Positions 22,744-34,323 of a stretch of 64,000 nucleotides of DNA are shown here, in pieces. The position numbers were made by a program, and so were the translations under genes. Each line of letters opens with the position of its first letter. Positions within the stretch are counted from its first letter, which is position 1. The DNA lies in the NCBI GenBank assembly GCA_021464415.1, contig CM038471.1:10567386-10631385 (forward strand), given 5' to 3'. The notes beneath the pieces were generated by a model that made no database searches, was not told the DNA's origin, and worked only from the letters and a program-made list of their open reading frames with translations. This DNA is from Lonicera japonica (lineage: Eukaryota > Streptophyta > Magnoliopsida > Dipsacales > Caprifoliaceae).

Positions 22744-25700
22744 CTAATCTACTCGGGCGCGTTTTGACACGCTCCCACTATCACCCGAGCCCTCCTCGGG
22801 AGTAAGATCAACAACTGGGACGCCAGGAACAGGAGGAACTGCCGCCTGAGAAGGCCCCGTGGACTGGACCGGTGCCGTAGGATGGATCACCGACGATCGA
22901 GAACGCCTGGAAGTCCGACTACTGCTCCTCCGAGACTCCGACCGGGCATGAGAGGAAGTCAAGGGGTCGTCCGGACGTAGGGAGACGTCAATAGCCCTCT
23001 GATAGTCCCGCATGTAGGCTGGAGGGTCCCGACCGACATACTGGAGCAGGTTCCAGCTGTAGAGGTACTGGGCATGCCAAGCCCGTAGATCTGCCACCCA
23101 TACACCCACTCTCTGTGAAAAGACATAAGATAAGAGAATCAGCACAGTCAAAATAAATAGATATAGATATAAAGGTATCAGGAAAAGTTGAAAAAGATAC
23201 CTCATCATCAGGGCGACCACCCAAGTAATCAAAAGTATCCTCGGGAAGAGGGTACTCAGGGACCGTGAATCGACGTAGTGCGGCGCCGACATAGGATATA
23301 TCCCTGGGAAATGGGGGTAGATCTACCCAAGGAATGGACGACCCCATCGGAACACCAGCAGAAGTGGACCCGCCCTCCTCACGGATCGGGAACAGGGGAG
23401 GCCGGGATGAGGAACCCCTGAAACCTGGAGATCGGGCGGGAGGACCCATGACAGTCGCCGGGAGAGGAGTCAACATGGCGTAGGTGCGGACCCCCAGAGG
23501 ATCCACCATGGCCGTCGCCCTCAAATGAGGTACCCCACTGGAAGGAGTAGTCGCCGCCGCAGGAGGAGTCCGCCCAAACTGATCGTAACCTGCCCCAAGG
23601 TCCGCGGGCTCCCAGGACCTCTCAGAAAATCACGCTCTCCCCTCGGCAGTCTCAGCAGCAGCAAAAAGGACCCCCGGAGACACAGAAGGGCCGGTGGGAA
23701 ATTCGAAACCCTCAGCACGCTGCTCCCCCACAGGTGTCGCCTGAGGTGACGGCTCCGGAACCGCTGTCGCATTGCCTCCCTCGCCCTCTGGCCGACCACC
23801 GCCCTCGGCCGCAGCAGGAACATCCCTCTCTCCCTCGGGGTCCTCGTCCTCGAAATCCGGAATGTTGTCCCTCTGATCAGGGACAGGTGGCAGATGACCT
23901 GGAACCACCCTAGCTAAATGAGTCTGTCCCCGGATGTAATGGGGATCACCTCCCAATGCCCGGTATCTCTCATAGAAGACCCGTCCCCGAGTCCCCTTCG
24001 GCTCCCTCATCAGATATCGAGCAGCAAAAATAGCGTAATCTCCTTCCTCGGTGAACGTCTGAAAACCAAGTCCGTCAACCAAGGCCTGCACCGTCACCTG
24101 ATCAATCTCGCCCGTCTGCCTCATCAGAACAGGAGGAAATAATGGAACACGAGGCCACTGAGACGGTGTGTAATGGCGAAGGAACCTCTCGCCCAAATAG
24201 AAGAGAAGGCTGTACTCATCCCGGATAAGCCGCCTGGTCCTCGAGGCGGTCAGAGCACGACCATACCCAAAACGGAGACCCAGATTGCCCCAAGGGGTCC
24301 ACTCAACCTGAAAAGAGAACAGGATTTTATTTCAGTAAATCATATATTCTATCTGACTATTGCAAAGCAAGAATACTAAAATATTTTTTACCTGCTCCTC
24401 CTGCAGGTCGTGGACAGCAGCAGCTCCAGTCTCCCTAGTTCGGTATACATAGGGAGCCCTGTAGTTCCCCGCGATGAATCGGCGGAGAAAAGGGAACTGG
24501 TCCTCGTTCTCAACGAGGAGATCCACCTGGGCGCGACCCAGGCGAGTATAAGCGACAAACCAACTCTGAAGGAGAAATATAAAGAATATCAGCAATAATC
24601 AACAGGTAATACGTAAAGGAATGAAGCAAAGACAAAAGGACTAGAAGAATGTACCTCCCATAACAGAGAAAAGCCCTTAAGGTTCAGGGCTAGGTGGCGA
24701 GAAACCTGATCCATGGCATCGTAGAGGACGGCAAGAATGAAATCGCCCCAATCGTAGTCGAACATGATGCTGAAATCCTGGAGATAGGACAGCCACCAGA
24801 GATGGGCCGTGTCCCCTCCACGAGCCTCAAAAAGATCATGGAACGTCAGTAGAAGGAGAACCCGAGCATACTGACGCGCCTCCTAACGGGTCATCGGAAC
24901 TCCTGAAGCAACCAATCGAGCTCTCTCTGTGGCCAGGCGTGTAATCAGAACCGCCCGGGGTATCGTATCACCGGAACTCCGCCGCTCCGAAAACCATCCT
25001 AACGCACCAACAATGCCCTCTGCTGTAAGACGCAAAGGGACATCAATCTGTACAGGGACCCCCTGAAGGAATTCCGGTCAGAGCAAACAGATCGAGGGGG
25101 GTCATCGTCATCTCCCCCCAGCTCCAGTGGAAAGTATGGGTAGTGTCCCACCAATGTCAGGCCAAGGCTGACACCAACACAGCTGCCCTAAATACTCGCT
25201 CCAGAAGGGCATCAAAAAGGGGACCAAAAGGAGTCGCAAGAAGTAACTCCTGGACAGGGGCCGGGGCCTGTCGCCACTCTAAGGAAATAGTGTTGGGAGA
25301 ACCCCAACCACGGCCAACCCACTGCGGACAAAAACGAATGAACACGGGATTAGGAGGGTACTTTGGTGTAATTATGAGAGTTATAGGGTTACAGGGGTAA
25401 ATTATGTAATTTTCCAAACCTAAGGGTACTTTGGTGTAATTATGAGAGATATAGGGCTATAGGGGTAAATTATGTAATTTTCCAAAACCTGAGGGTACTT
25501 TGGTGTAATTATGAGAGTCATAGGGTTATAGGCGTAAATTATGTAATTTTCCAAAACCTGAGGGTACTTTGGTGAAATTATGAGATTTATATGGTTATAG
25601 GGGTAAATTATGTAATTTTCCAAACCTGAGGGTGTTTTGGTGTAATTATGAGAGTTATAGGGTTATAGGGGTAAATTATGTAATTTTCCAAACCTGATGG

Positions 25701-26634
25701 TACTTTGGTGTAATTATGAGAGTTATAGGGTTACAGGGGTAAATTATGTAATTTTCCAAACTTGAGGGTACTTTGGTGTAATTATGAGAGTCATAGGGTT
25801 ATAGGGGTAAATTATGTAATTTTCCAAAACCTGAGGGTACTTCGGTGTAATTATGAGAGTCATAGGGTTATAGGGGTAAATTATGTAATTTTCCAAAACC
25901 TGAGGGTACTTTAGTGAAATTATGAGAGTTATAGGGCTATAGGGGTAAATTATATAATTTTCCAAACCTGAGGGTATTTTGGTGTAATTATGAGAGTTAT
26001 AGGGTTATAAGGGTAAATTATGTAATTTTCCAAACCTGGGGGTATTTTGGTGTAATTATGAGAGTTATAGGGTTATAAGGGTAAATTATGTAATTTTCCA
26101 AACATGAGGGTACTTTGGTGTAATTATGAGAGATATAGGGCTATAGGGGTAAATTATGTAATTTTCCAAACCTGAGGTACTTTGGTGTAATTATGAGAGT
26201 TATAGAAATATAGAGGTACATTATGTAAATTTCTAAAGGAACCTAAAAGGTATCACAGGTAAAAAGTAAGAATTCACTAAAATCGGACGTTATTTCTAGG
26301 CAGACATGCATACTAACATTATTTAAAAACATGCAGGAAACGACAAAATATAAAATATATATATAAACAGATAAATACACGAAAAGAAGACGTACCAGAG
26401 ATCGTCGGCGAATCTCGTGGGAAGTAGGCTCCATCAAAAGCCATGGAACATCTGGGACCAGAGCAGCCCGAGTAATATCTCTATAAATAACCGCTCGACC
26501 GCGGTTCACCCCATCATCGTCATACCAATCCAAGTCCTCCCAATCATCGTGATGAGGACTGCAGCGGAGAACGCCCTGAGCGTCAGTACCTCGTCCTGGT
26601 CACCCTCCAGTCTATCAGGCTGAGCGGGATCCAT
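22744..26634 (-). pseudogene. Antisense gene 2 of the Tat element: five-exon plant mobile domain protein, inactivated
   Basis: Exons on the minus strand: 26634-26396, 25321-24655, 24565-24392, 24307-23201 and 23112-22744, each bounded by GT-AG signals. Exon 2 has the PMD signature THTFHWSWGEMTMTPLDLFALTGIP and, later, DFILAVLYDAMDQVSRH. Exon 4 has VEWTPWGN, RFLRHYTPSQWPR, then a low-complexity acidic/proline region. The last exon has a Ser-Arg-rich stretch and ends SKRARVD, a possible nuclear signal. Lesions: a 1-nt shift in exon 1; TGA at 25157-25159; a 1-nt shift near 25055; TAG at 24883-24885; TGA at 23630-23632. Apart from the two single-base shifts the exon phases agree, which supports the model. 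An intact version would be about 850 aa. PMD proteins are proposed host-domesticated or transposon-borne regulators; the role here is unknown. Confidence 0.72.
25357..26240. repeat. 68-69-bp tandem array, about 13 copies
   Basis: The unit begins GGGTACTTTGGTGTAATTA and ends TAATTTTCCAAACCTGA; starts fall every 68 or 69 bp from about 25357. The copies are 90% or more alike by eye, and the last unit is degenerate. The array fills most of intron 1 of antisense gene 2. Open frames across it on the minus strand are by-products of the near-multiple-of-three period, not proteins. Confidence 0.93.
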
Positions 26635-26787
26635 CTATATATGGGTAAATATATGAGAAAAGTCGAAAATTCGGAAAAGCGGCAGGGCTTCCGCGCTTGG
26701 GAGAAGAGAGAAAGAGAGAGAGAGAAAAAGAGCTAGAGAGAGAAAGAGAAAGGAGAGAATGAGGTGGAATGAGCTCAGCAGGAGGGC

Positions 26788-26847
26788 TTATATAGTGGGA
26801 CAGTTTGTTGCGCGACAATGTGGCATACACCGAAGTGTCGCGCGACA
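26788..26847 (-). promoter_or_regulatory. Promoter of antisense gene 2 with paired palindromes
   Basis: On the minus strand a TATA box (TATATAA, 26794-26788) is preceded by TGTTGCGCGACA (26806-26817) and a perfect TGTCGCGCGACA (26836-26847), 30 bp apart. The proximal site ends about 11 bp from the TATA box, matching the LTR layout. A CT-rich leader of ~150 bp leads to the ATG at 26634. Confidence 0.68.
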
Positions 26848-26854
26848 AACCCAA

Positions 26855-27782
26855 CCCATCCCCTGATTTTTTTATCTTTGTCTCATTTTATCTCTTGCAG
26901 GGGTACTCCAGAGAGGCAATTTTCAGGAAAATTGCTAAAAACCGCACACCCAGGATGAGAACACGAGGGAGACTTCCAAATCATCTCTCCGAAAAATGCG
27001 AGAACGAATACAAACGGTTAAAGTAGTCTCTGATTTACCAGAAAAGACCGAGACCATCAAAAGAGAAAAGAACAGAAAGGCAAGATAAGACGGGAATAGA
27101 AAAAATTGAAAAAGTAGAAAAGAGAAAGAACCCACGTAAGCGCCCAAAGCGAGCGAGAGAAACAGAAATGCAGAGTGACAGGGAGAGCCACACCAAAAGT
27201 GACAGCTAGGTCAAAACCGACTCAGGGCTTCGTTTTGGGTGAGTAAGGCTCCTGATCACGACAAAGGGGTGAAAAGACTCCTGGTCAAAAACAGAAAAGG
27301 TCAGGAAAAGTCTTTCCCAAAAGAGGGAGAAATAAGGGCATCGAAAAACAGAAAATGATGTGGGCCCACCAAAAAGAGAAAACTATGAAAAGAACAGAGA
27401 TCAGAGATTGAACTTTCAAACAAATTTTCTTTTCAGCATGATACAAGAGGAGATGGTTTGGAAATCCTCGGACCGTCGCTCTGCGGAGAGCAAAAGAAAT
27501 CCGAAAACTACCTTATGAGAGAAGTATCTTCACTCGAGGAAAACATGAGGAAAAAGTTCAAAACGATACAGGGAAACGGACATCCGGATTAGACCCCGAG
27601 AAGCTCTTCTTACCTTCAAAAAATTTACTCTCTCTCTCTCCCTCTCTCTAGCGGTCTAAGAGAGGCAAGATCACAAACACAAGCCCTCTCCGGAGGTAAA
27701 TCACAAAACACAAGCCCTCGCCAGAGGCAAAATTTTTTCACGAAAAGCCCTCCCAGAGGCAATTTTTGTTTCTTTCTTTACA
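26855..27782 (+). other. Non-coding region between antisense promoter 2 and the 89-bp array
   Basis: This purine-rich DNA has no convincing frame. A short CT microsatellite lies at 27627-27649, and divergent forerunners of the following array (AAGCCCTC-C-GAGGCAA) appear from about 27680. Confidence 0.5.
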
Positions 27783-28494
27783 GATCAAAAGCCCTCCCAG
27801 AGAGGCACAGTGTAGCAATGGTAGTCCTCCCATCTAAGGCGCAATGGTAGTCCTCCCACCGGAGGCAAGAAGATCAAAAGCCCTCCCAGAGAGGCACAGT
27901 GTAGCAACGGTAGTCCTCCCATCTGAGGCGCAATGGTAGTCCTCCCACCTGAGGCGAGAAGATCAAAAGCCCTCTCAGAGAGGTACAGTGTAGCAATGGT
28001 AGTCCTCCCATCTAAGGCGCAATGGTAGTCCTCCCACCTGAGGCGAGAAGATCAAAAGCCCTCCCAGAGAGGCACAGTGTAGCAACGGTAGTCCTCCCAT
28101 CTGAGGCGCAATGGTAGTCCTCCCACCTGAGGCAAGAAGATCAAAAGCCCTCCCAGAGAGGCACAGTGTAGCAACGGTAGTCCTCCCATCTAAGGCGCAA
28201 TGGTAGTCCTCCCACCTGAGGCGAAAAGATCAAAAGCCCTCTCAGAGAGGCACAGTGTAGCAACGGTAGTCCTCCCATCTGAGGCGCAATGGTAGTCCTC
28301 CCACCTGAGGCAAGAAGATCAAAAGCCCTCCCAGAGAGGCACAGTGTAGCAATGGTAGTCCTCCCATCTGAGGCGCAATGGTAGTCCTCCCACCTGAGGC
28401 GAGAAGATCAAAAGCCCTCCCAGAGAGGCACAGTGTAGCAATGGTAGACCTCCCAACTGAGGCGCAAAATGGAGCAATGGTAGTCCTCCCATCT
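27783..28494. repeat. 89-bp tandem array, 8 copies
   Basis: Units start GATCAAAAGCCCTCCCAGAG at 27783, 27872, 27961, 28050, 28139, 28228, 28317 and 28406, an exact 89-bp period. Each unit holds two copies of a ~25-bp subrepeat (CAATGGTAGTCCTCCCA-CTGAGGCG). The last unit is altered. Tandem repeats near the 3' end of Tat/Ogre elements are known sources of satellite DNA. Confidence 0.95.
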
Positions 28495-28689
28495 GAGGCA
28501 AGTGGAACAAATGAAACCCCTCGAAAAAGGCGATGAGGTAACAAAAGCCCTCTCCAGAGGCAAGACCACAAACACAAAGCCCTCTCCGGAGACACTCACG
28601 AGCACTTTAGCATATACACTCCTTTAGAGTTCATGCGGGAGCCATGGATCATGGTCTCTTCCAGTCGCCTCAATTCCTTGCAAGCAAGG

Positions 28690-28708
28690 AGCTTGAGTCA
28701 AGAGGGTC
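28690..28708 (+). other. Putative polypurine tract of the Tat element
   Basis: AGTCAAGAGGGTC precedes the 3' LTR start at 28709. It occupies the right position, but the purine run (AAGAGGG) is short. Confidence 0.45.
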
Positions 28709-30370
28709 TGTAGACACCCCGATCCGTGACCCCCGCAAGAACCCTAACGACCTACGAGAACTACTGTTTTTAGGTCCGGGACCCACCCGAGCACCCGAAA
28801 CTACCCCGAAAGGGTTTGTTGGCCAACAAACCTATTTTTTTAGAGAGATTGTCGCACGACATATCACATTGTCGCGCGACAAATCCCACTATGTCGCGCG
28901 ACAAACCCCTCTGCAGCAGACCATCCACTCTTTGACACATCAGTCTGTCAGTACACCTCACTTCAGCCGCTTGTCGCGTGACAATCACTCCTATGTCGCA
29001 CGACAAACCCCTCTGCACCCGACCAACCACTTTCTGACACATCACAATGTCAGTACACATCACATCAGCCGTTTGTCGTGCGACAAAGGGTCATTGTCGC
29101 GCGACAAACAAGCACAGTGAACAGGTTTGTCGCACGACACTTCCCCTTTTTTGAGGAATGTCGCGCGACAATCTTTCCCCAGTACTATAAATAGGCCAAC
29201 ACCCCCAAGGGTTCAAGGGCAGCAACTTGAATCGGGAAATTCTGAGCTTTTTAGTCTGATTTTATCAAGCTTTCTATATTATCGTCTTATCTCTGAAGAA
29301 TTATCGGATCCATTCCCGACACTCGACGTGTCCCATCTCTGGAATCGAATTCTCGAAAATATCTGAAGAAAGAAAAGATCATTATCGCCGGAAATCTCTC
29401 CGCCGGATCATATTTTCTTTCTTATTATTATTCTCGTCGGGAAGGTAAAGAAAGTCTCTTCTAGTATTTAAACATTAAATATCTGTGTACTTGTTTTATT
29501 TCTGTTGTTTTGTCCACATTTTATTTGAATAAACTTATTGCCAAGTTACAAATAGTCTACCGTTTTCAAAACAAAAGACCCTGATAAAACCATTTCCAGA
29601 ATCAGAAGAGCAAGTACATTATCGTTCGGATAAAACCCTATTTTCAAAACCCGGACTGGTAAAACTTACTTAGGAATTAAAAACCCGGTATATCCTATCT
29701 GTTTCATAGATTGTGATATATCCGGTAGAACTCCCCTCAAGAGTTCCAATTTCACATTGAATTAGTTCCACTATGAAATCCGAACTTTTACGAAAGTAGT
29801 CAAAACCCGAGAAAACCGTCATTATTCGAGAAATAATACGGGAAACTCCCTCTCTAAAAAAAATAATAACTTTGTCACTCGTATTTACATTTCTCAAAAC
29901 AAAATATCGGATCTCGGAATACAAGATTTTCATCCCTTTTCCCGTTCTTTCCCAAAATTAGGGTTTTCACTTAGAAAGTAGTAGACTGTCGGTAAAAGCA
30001 TCCACGTTTTTCAACATAGAATAAACATATAAAACCACTAGAGACCGAAAGGGCGGAATGGGTGCTTAACACCTTCCCAGACCGTAATATAGTTTCCGAG
30101 CCTCATAGAATCCTGGTTTCGCAGACAAACGTGTAAAGAAAGGCTTGTCTATAGCCTTTTCTTTTACACAACCCATTTTGTCCGTTTTCTCGTAAAACGT
30201 ACTGGCGACTCTGAATGAACCCCTTTGCATCTACAAATAGAACATAGGGGAACCCGATATGAATCGAGAAAGACACTCCAGCAAATGGAACGACGGAATC
30301 CGTTCCGACGTTTCAGACGCCCAACCAAACGGGGACGAGACCCGGGGGGTCGCATTTGCGGATTCTCACA
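28709..30370 (+). repeat. Tat element 3' LTR, 1662 bp
   Basis: It is the same length as the 5' LTR, with about 43 substitutions, followed by the TSD ACATC. The palindromes start at 28850, 28870, 28892, 28972, 28994, 29074, 29095, 29128 and 29159; two carry substitutions absent from the 5' LTR. The 20-bp TTGGCCAA-centred palindrome is at 28813-28832 and the TATA box at 29186. Confidence 0.95.
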
Positions 30371-30646
30371 ACATCTTTGATGAAAGGTAATATTTATATT
30401 AACTGTTTCGTTTTCATCTTTAAGTTCATTATGCACATCATGTAAAATCCCTGTTTTTTAACTTTAAATTATGATGTTGATATAATGATTGATAAGTTTT
30501 TCCTTTTACGGTTTAACAGAAGCATATGCTAACAATGATTAAATGTTTTACCACAACGAGCAAATTGTCGCAGGCACTGGTGAGTAAGGGCTCTGGTTGT
30601 GCTGTTGGCACAAATAATATTTTGATAAACAATTTTAGCTAGTATC

Positions 30647-30907
30647 ATGGGCACCAATAAATTGAATAGGGATCGCAAATGCCTGTGTTCAAATTCTCTC
30701 ACGTACAAATTTCCTTGGGCCGGCGACAAGCTCAATTTTGCGACCGGGTATGAGTTCTATATCCAATGTGGTATATGTAACTCAGAGAAAGATCAAAAAT
30801 ACAAAATAACTGCTTCCTCTATACCTGGTTGTGCAGATTTGATTTTGCCATGGGGAATGCTTTTTGTCTCAACAAAATCCACAATTTTTTATCAAGATTT
30901 TAAGTAG
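30647..30907 (+). CDS. Unrecognised 86-aa frame, possible 3' exon of a disrupted host gene
   Basis: The frame starts after an acceptor-like TTTTAG and encodes a Cys-containing peptide (CLCSNSLTYKF...YIQCGICNSEKDQ) ending in TAG. I do not recognise a domain, though the paired C-x-C and C-x2-C spacing could bind a metal. It lies ~280 bp beyond the Tat element's target-site duplication. A splice-donor-like AAAG|GTAATATT at about 30386 suggests that it and the sequence left of 11600 once belonged to one transcription unit. It could equally be a chance frame. Confidence 0.3.
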   Translation: MGTNKLNRDRKCLCSNSLTYKFPWAGDKLNFATGYEFYIQCGICNSEKDQKYKITASSIPGCADLILPWGMLFVSTKSTIFYQDFK

Positions 30908-32441
30908 GTTTTATCTTATTTTATATCTATATACACAGCTCTGTTCTAAAAATGACGGTCATTTCTTTTAAAAAAAGATTGACTGTCTATTTTTATATTT
31001 TTAGCCATTGATGGATATATTTTTTGATAAAACTTGGTGAAAATGATCTATAATAAGTAGACCATTTCCACAAAATTGGTATATATGTTTAAAACAATAA
31101 AGTTAAAAAAGCCCAATTTTTTATTTACTATGTTAAAATGAGTAACAACTATTGTGCCATTAATTTGTGACAACAGATTTAAAAATAATCAAAATTTGGT
31201 TAACAGTATCCAAGTACAAGCTACAGATCTTTAGCCTACTCCGACAAGGGTGGGGAAAATAGTTGCTAACCGGGTAAATGGAAATTCAGTACAAACTCAT
31301 TTATAATTTGCAACCACAAATATCATCCAAATTTGCCTATGTCAAAGTGCAGCTCATGATTTATCACTAGTTGAGAAACATGGTGGCTAAAATTAACTTA
31401 AAACTCATTATCCAACTGAGGTTAACCGTTTCATTATCGCAAATTAAAGCCTTGTACATGGCCATAAATAAATTGGTGATTTAATTAGATACTATATAAG
31501 AATGGTATTTTCCCAAATGCACGTTGCGCATCTACGTCTATATTACTCCCTTTTTTTTAGATTAGTAGTCCTTCTTTGACTTTAATGCCATTTTAAAAAA
31601 ATTCTAGTTTTAATGTTACCTCCTTTTGACAATCATGTTATGATGACAACAATGTATTTCTTGGAATAAGAAGAATATTAAAGGTGGTGCTATCGAAACA
31701 CACCACTTTACTTGGTAATGTTCTAAGACAAAAAAGGCGCAATTATGCTAATGACACACACCACACTTTTTTTCATGTCTTTTCACCACCACCTCCACGT
31801 GATTCTAGCTACCACCATCACACATTATTGTATCATCTTCGTTCAGAATCAAATTAAATGTAAAAACTTAAAACAAATTTTAAAATGATAAAGATTGATC
31901 GATTTATTTAAATAATAAAACCTACAAGAGTAAATTGCACGAATTTTTATACTTATGTTAAGTAATAACCATACCCTAGTATTTAGCATTCAAATAAAAA
32001 GAAAAAAAAAATGCAGTCTTAAGTTTGAACAAGGAGCCTTCACCCTTCTACAAACACACTGCTAAAAAGTGACATACATTGAGGGAGGATGATATGTATT
32101 AAGATAAATACTTAACATGTAAGAAAAATATAAAAAGTAGTAATTTACTTTACAAATACGTTTTACTTAATTAATTTGAGACACAAATACATTTGCTAAA
32201 ACGAAAGATTTAGAAATTAAACAAATCAAGAAAATCTACAAAATTGCAGAGTAAAATTAATTAAGCTTTTTTTTAAAAGAAAAAAAGGAAAGAAAATAAA
32301 ATAAAAGAAAAAGTACAGTTAAACCTCTCTAATTAATATTCTTGGACCTAATAAAATCTATAATTTCGAGACTATTAAATTATTCAATACATTAATAATT
32401 ATTAGTTTAATTATCAAGTTACTCTTTTGATTTTTTTAACA
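30908..32441. other. No gene seen; AT-rich intergenic DNA
   Basis: There is no frame of note. A stretch near 31020-31080 (AAACTTGGTGAAAATGATC) resembles pieces at 47640-47700 and 57705-57780 and probably belongs to one dispersed MITE-like family. Confidence 0.5.
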
Positions 32442-33261
32442 CTAGCTCTTATGCACGTACATTGCACATGGATTTAGTGTTTGATAAAGGTTATTAGTCT
32501 TGGTAATAAATATGGAAGAGAATTGGTTAATGAAGTAAAAAAAAAGAATAAAGAAAAAGAAGTTCTATCCAAAGCAAAAGCTTAATAAATATATAACAAA
32601 TAAACCAAAAACAATAATATCAAGTGTAGAACGTAATTTAAAATTGTAAGAGAATGGTATAATCAATTAGGTGTACTAAAATTGTTGCGCCAAATTTCCG
32701 CGGGTGGCCCAGCATAAACCTGTATTGAAGTATATTATATAATAAGTACATTTATTATTAGTTTAATTAATTGTATTTTTGGTTTAAACAATAGACAAGG
32801 AAATTAATTTTATTTTTTTTTGAAATCAAACAATCAAAAACAAAATTAAATCACATAAAACAAAAGTTTGGAGCCAGCTTGGGACACACTACACCATATT
32901 TCGCTAACTGGCACGTCCATTTGGCACGGTCATAAGCCGTGCCAAATTTTGGTAAGCCTTGACACGTGTTTGGCACGGTTTAAAGCCCCGACTTATTTGG
33001 TAGTGCTCACGGCAGTGGCAAAACCGTACCGATCTTCATCTCTTCTTTTTAGCCCTTTGACCAAATGTCCCGCCCACTTGAAAAGAAAAGTTTGAATAGT
33101 TTTAAGCTTCCCCCGATAATTTCCCAAACTTTTTGAAAAAAAGTTAAATTTGGTCCAACTTTTTTTTTATTGGAAAAATCATAATGAAATATGTTTTTTT
33201 TTTTTTTAACTTTTTACATTTATGATTTTTTTAAAAAAAATTGAATGAAAGTTACGTGTAA

Positions 33262-33676
33262 GAGCATCCCCAATAGCATAAGCAAATTTGAATAATTAAA
33301 ATGGTTTTGGTTATTAATTTAGTAAATTGTTAAAGTTAACAATGTAGAGCACTCCAATAGTTATTTTTTCTTAATAACCAAATTTTTGGGGCCCATTATA
33401 TTAATTGACTAAAAATTAATCAATTTAAAATTTTGATCAAAAAAAATGAGGGAAAGATTATTTAAATTTGAAAAGATCCTCTTTTACCCAAAAGAATTAG
33501 TAAGTCCCTCATTTTGATTATTGAAGAAGGTTGTTAACTTTGATTATAAAGGAAGAATATTTGTTTATTAGTTAAAATGTTGCTAAAATTTAATTATGCA
33601 ATTGGGGTAGGATTTTTTGCTAACATTGTTAAAATTGATTATAATTACTATTTTTGTTAGACCATTGGAGATACTC
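33262..33676. mobile_element. Tourist-like (PIF/Harbinger) MITE inside the CACTA element
   Basis: The inverted ends are GAGCATCCCCAATAG and CATTGGAGATACTC, flanked by TAA on both sides (33259-33261, 33677-33679). The 415-bp length, TAA duplication and lack of coding sequence fit Tourist-type MITEs. Confidence 0.8.
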
Positions 33677-34323
33677 TAATCATTGAATCCCATTTTGACT
33701 CTTATGAAGTATAATCTTATAAATTTTATTATTTATATATTTTTTAAAAATTTACTAAATTTATTTTGAAAACTTGTAGAGTTAAATCTTATGATAATTA
33801 ATATTCAATAACTTAATGATTATACTATTATTTTTTTAAAAGGAACAAAGTATGTCATGGATATTTTTAAAATTTGTAACAATAATTTTCTTAATAGTTA
33901 ATTTATAATACTAATTATTGTACAAAAATTAAATTTAAAACTAGTTATACTACAACACGATAACTTTTTAGCTTATATATATAATTGAAATTGATAAGTA
34001 AAGCAATTCTATGTTGCATGTAGCTTTAATTTATAGCAAAATAATAGTACTTAGTCACATAGAGATTAGGAGGGAAGGGCAAAGGGTCAGAAGTTCAAGT
34101 CAACGATGTAACTAAAATAAAATAATTTTATATTTTTTAGCGTTTAAATACATAATTATAATCTTGGTACCAGCACATGGCGTACTCTTTGTGATAATCT
34201 ATAATATTACTCTACTGCTAGAAATTACTACAAAATGATGTTAATTGAGGGATACAAAGAACACATTCATTTACCACCAGATCAAATGCATCTTTTTAAT
34301 GTAAGTAATTATTAAGAATCGTA

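Larger units (their letters stand above)
11600..30370 (+). mobile_element. Complete Ty3/gypsy retrotransposon of the Tat/Ogre lineage, 18.8 kb, with two antisense genes
   Basis: The ends are two 1662-bp LTRs flanked by the 5-bp duplication ACATC (11595-11599 and 30371-30375). Internal order on the plus strand: PBS TGGCGACTCTGCTGGGGA, gag, G-patch segment, protease, second G-patch-like segment, RT, RNase H, archaeal-type RNase H, integrase. Then follow two minus-strand genes, a 68-bp array, an 89-bp array and the 3' LTR. The PBS, the dual RNase H and the extra ORFs between pol and the 3' LTR are hallmarks of the Tat clade. The LTRs differ at about 43 positions by eye (~2.6%), implying insertion roughly one million years ago under commonly used plant rates. 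Pol is broken in several places, so this copy is not autonomous. Confidence 0.95.

Noticed and set aside
25420..25965. Open minus-strand frames encoding repeated NYIIYPYNPMTLIITPKYP peptides
   Set aside because: They arise from the 68-69-bp tandem array in an intron; the near-multiple-of-three period keeps frames open.
28242..28605. Overlapping frames across the 89-bp array
   Set aside because: All are translations of tandem repeats, with no start context or homology.
8450..32887. Pairing the CACTA end at 8450 with the one at 32887 as a single element
   Set aside because: The inner TIR and subterminal repeats differ (GTGACTGCC versus TTGGCACGG), and 32887 has its own partner at 38060 with matching ACA duplications.
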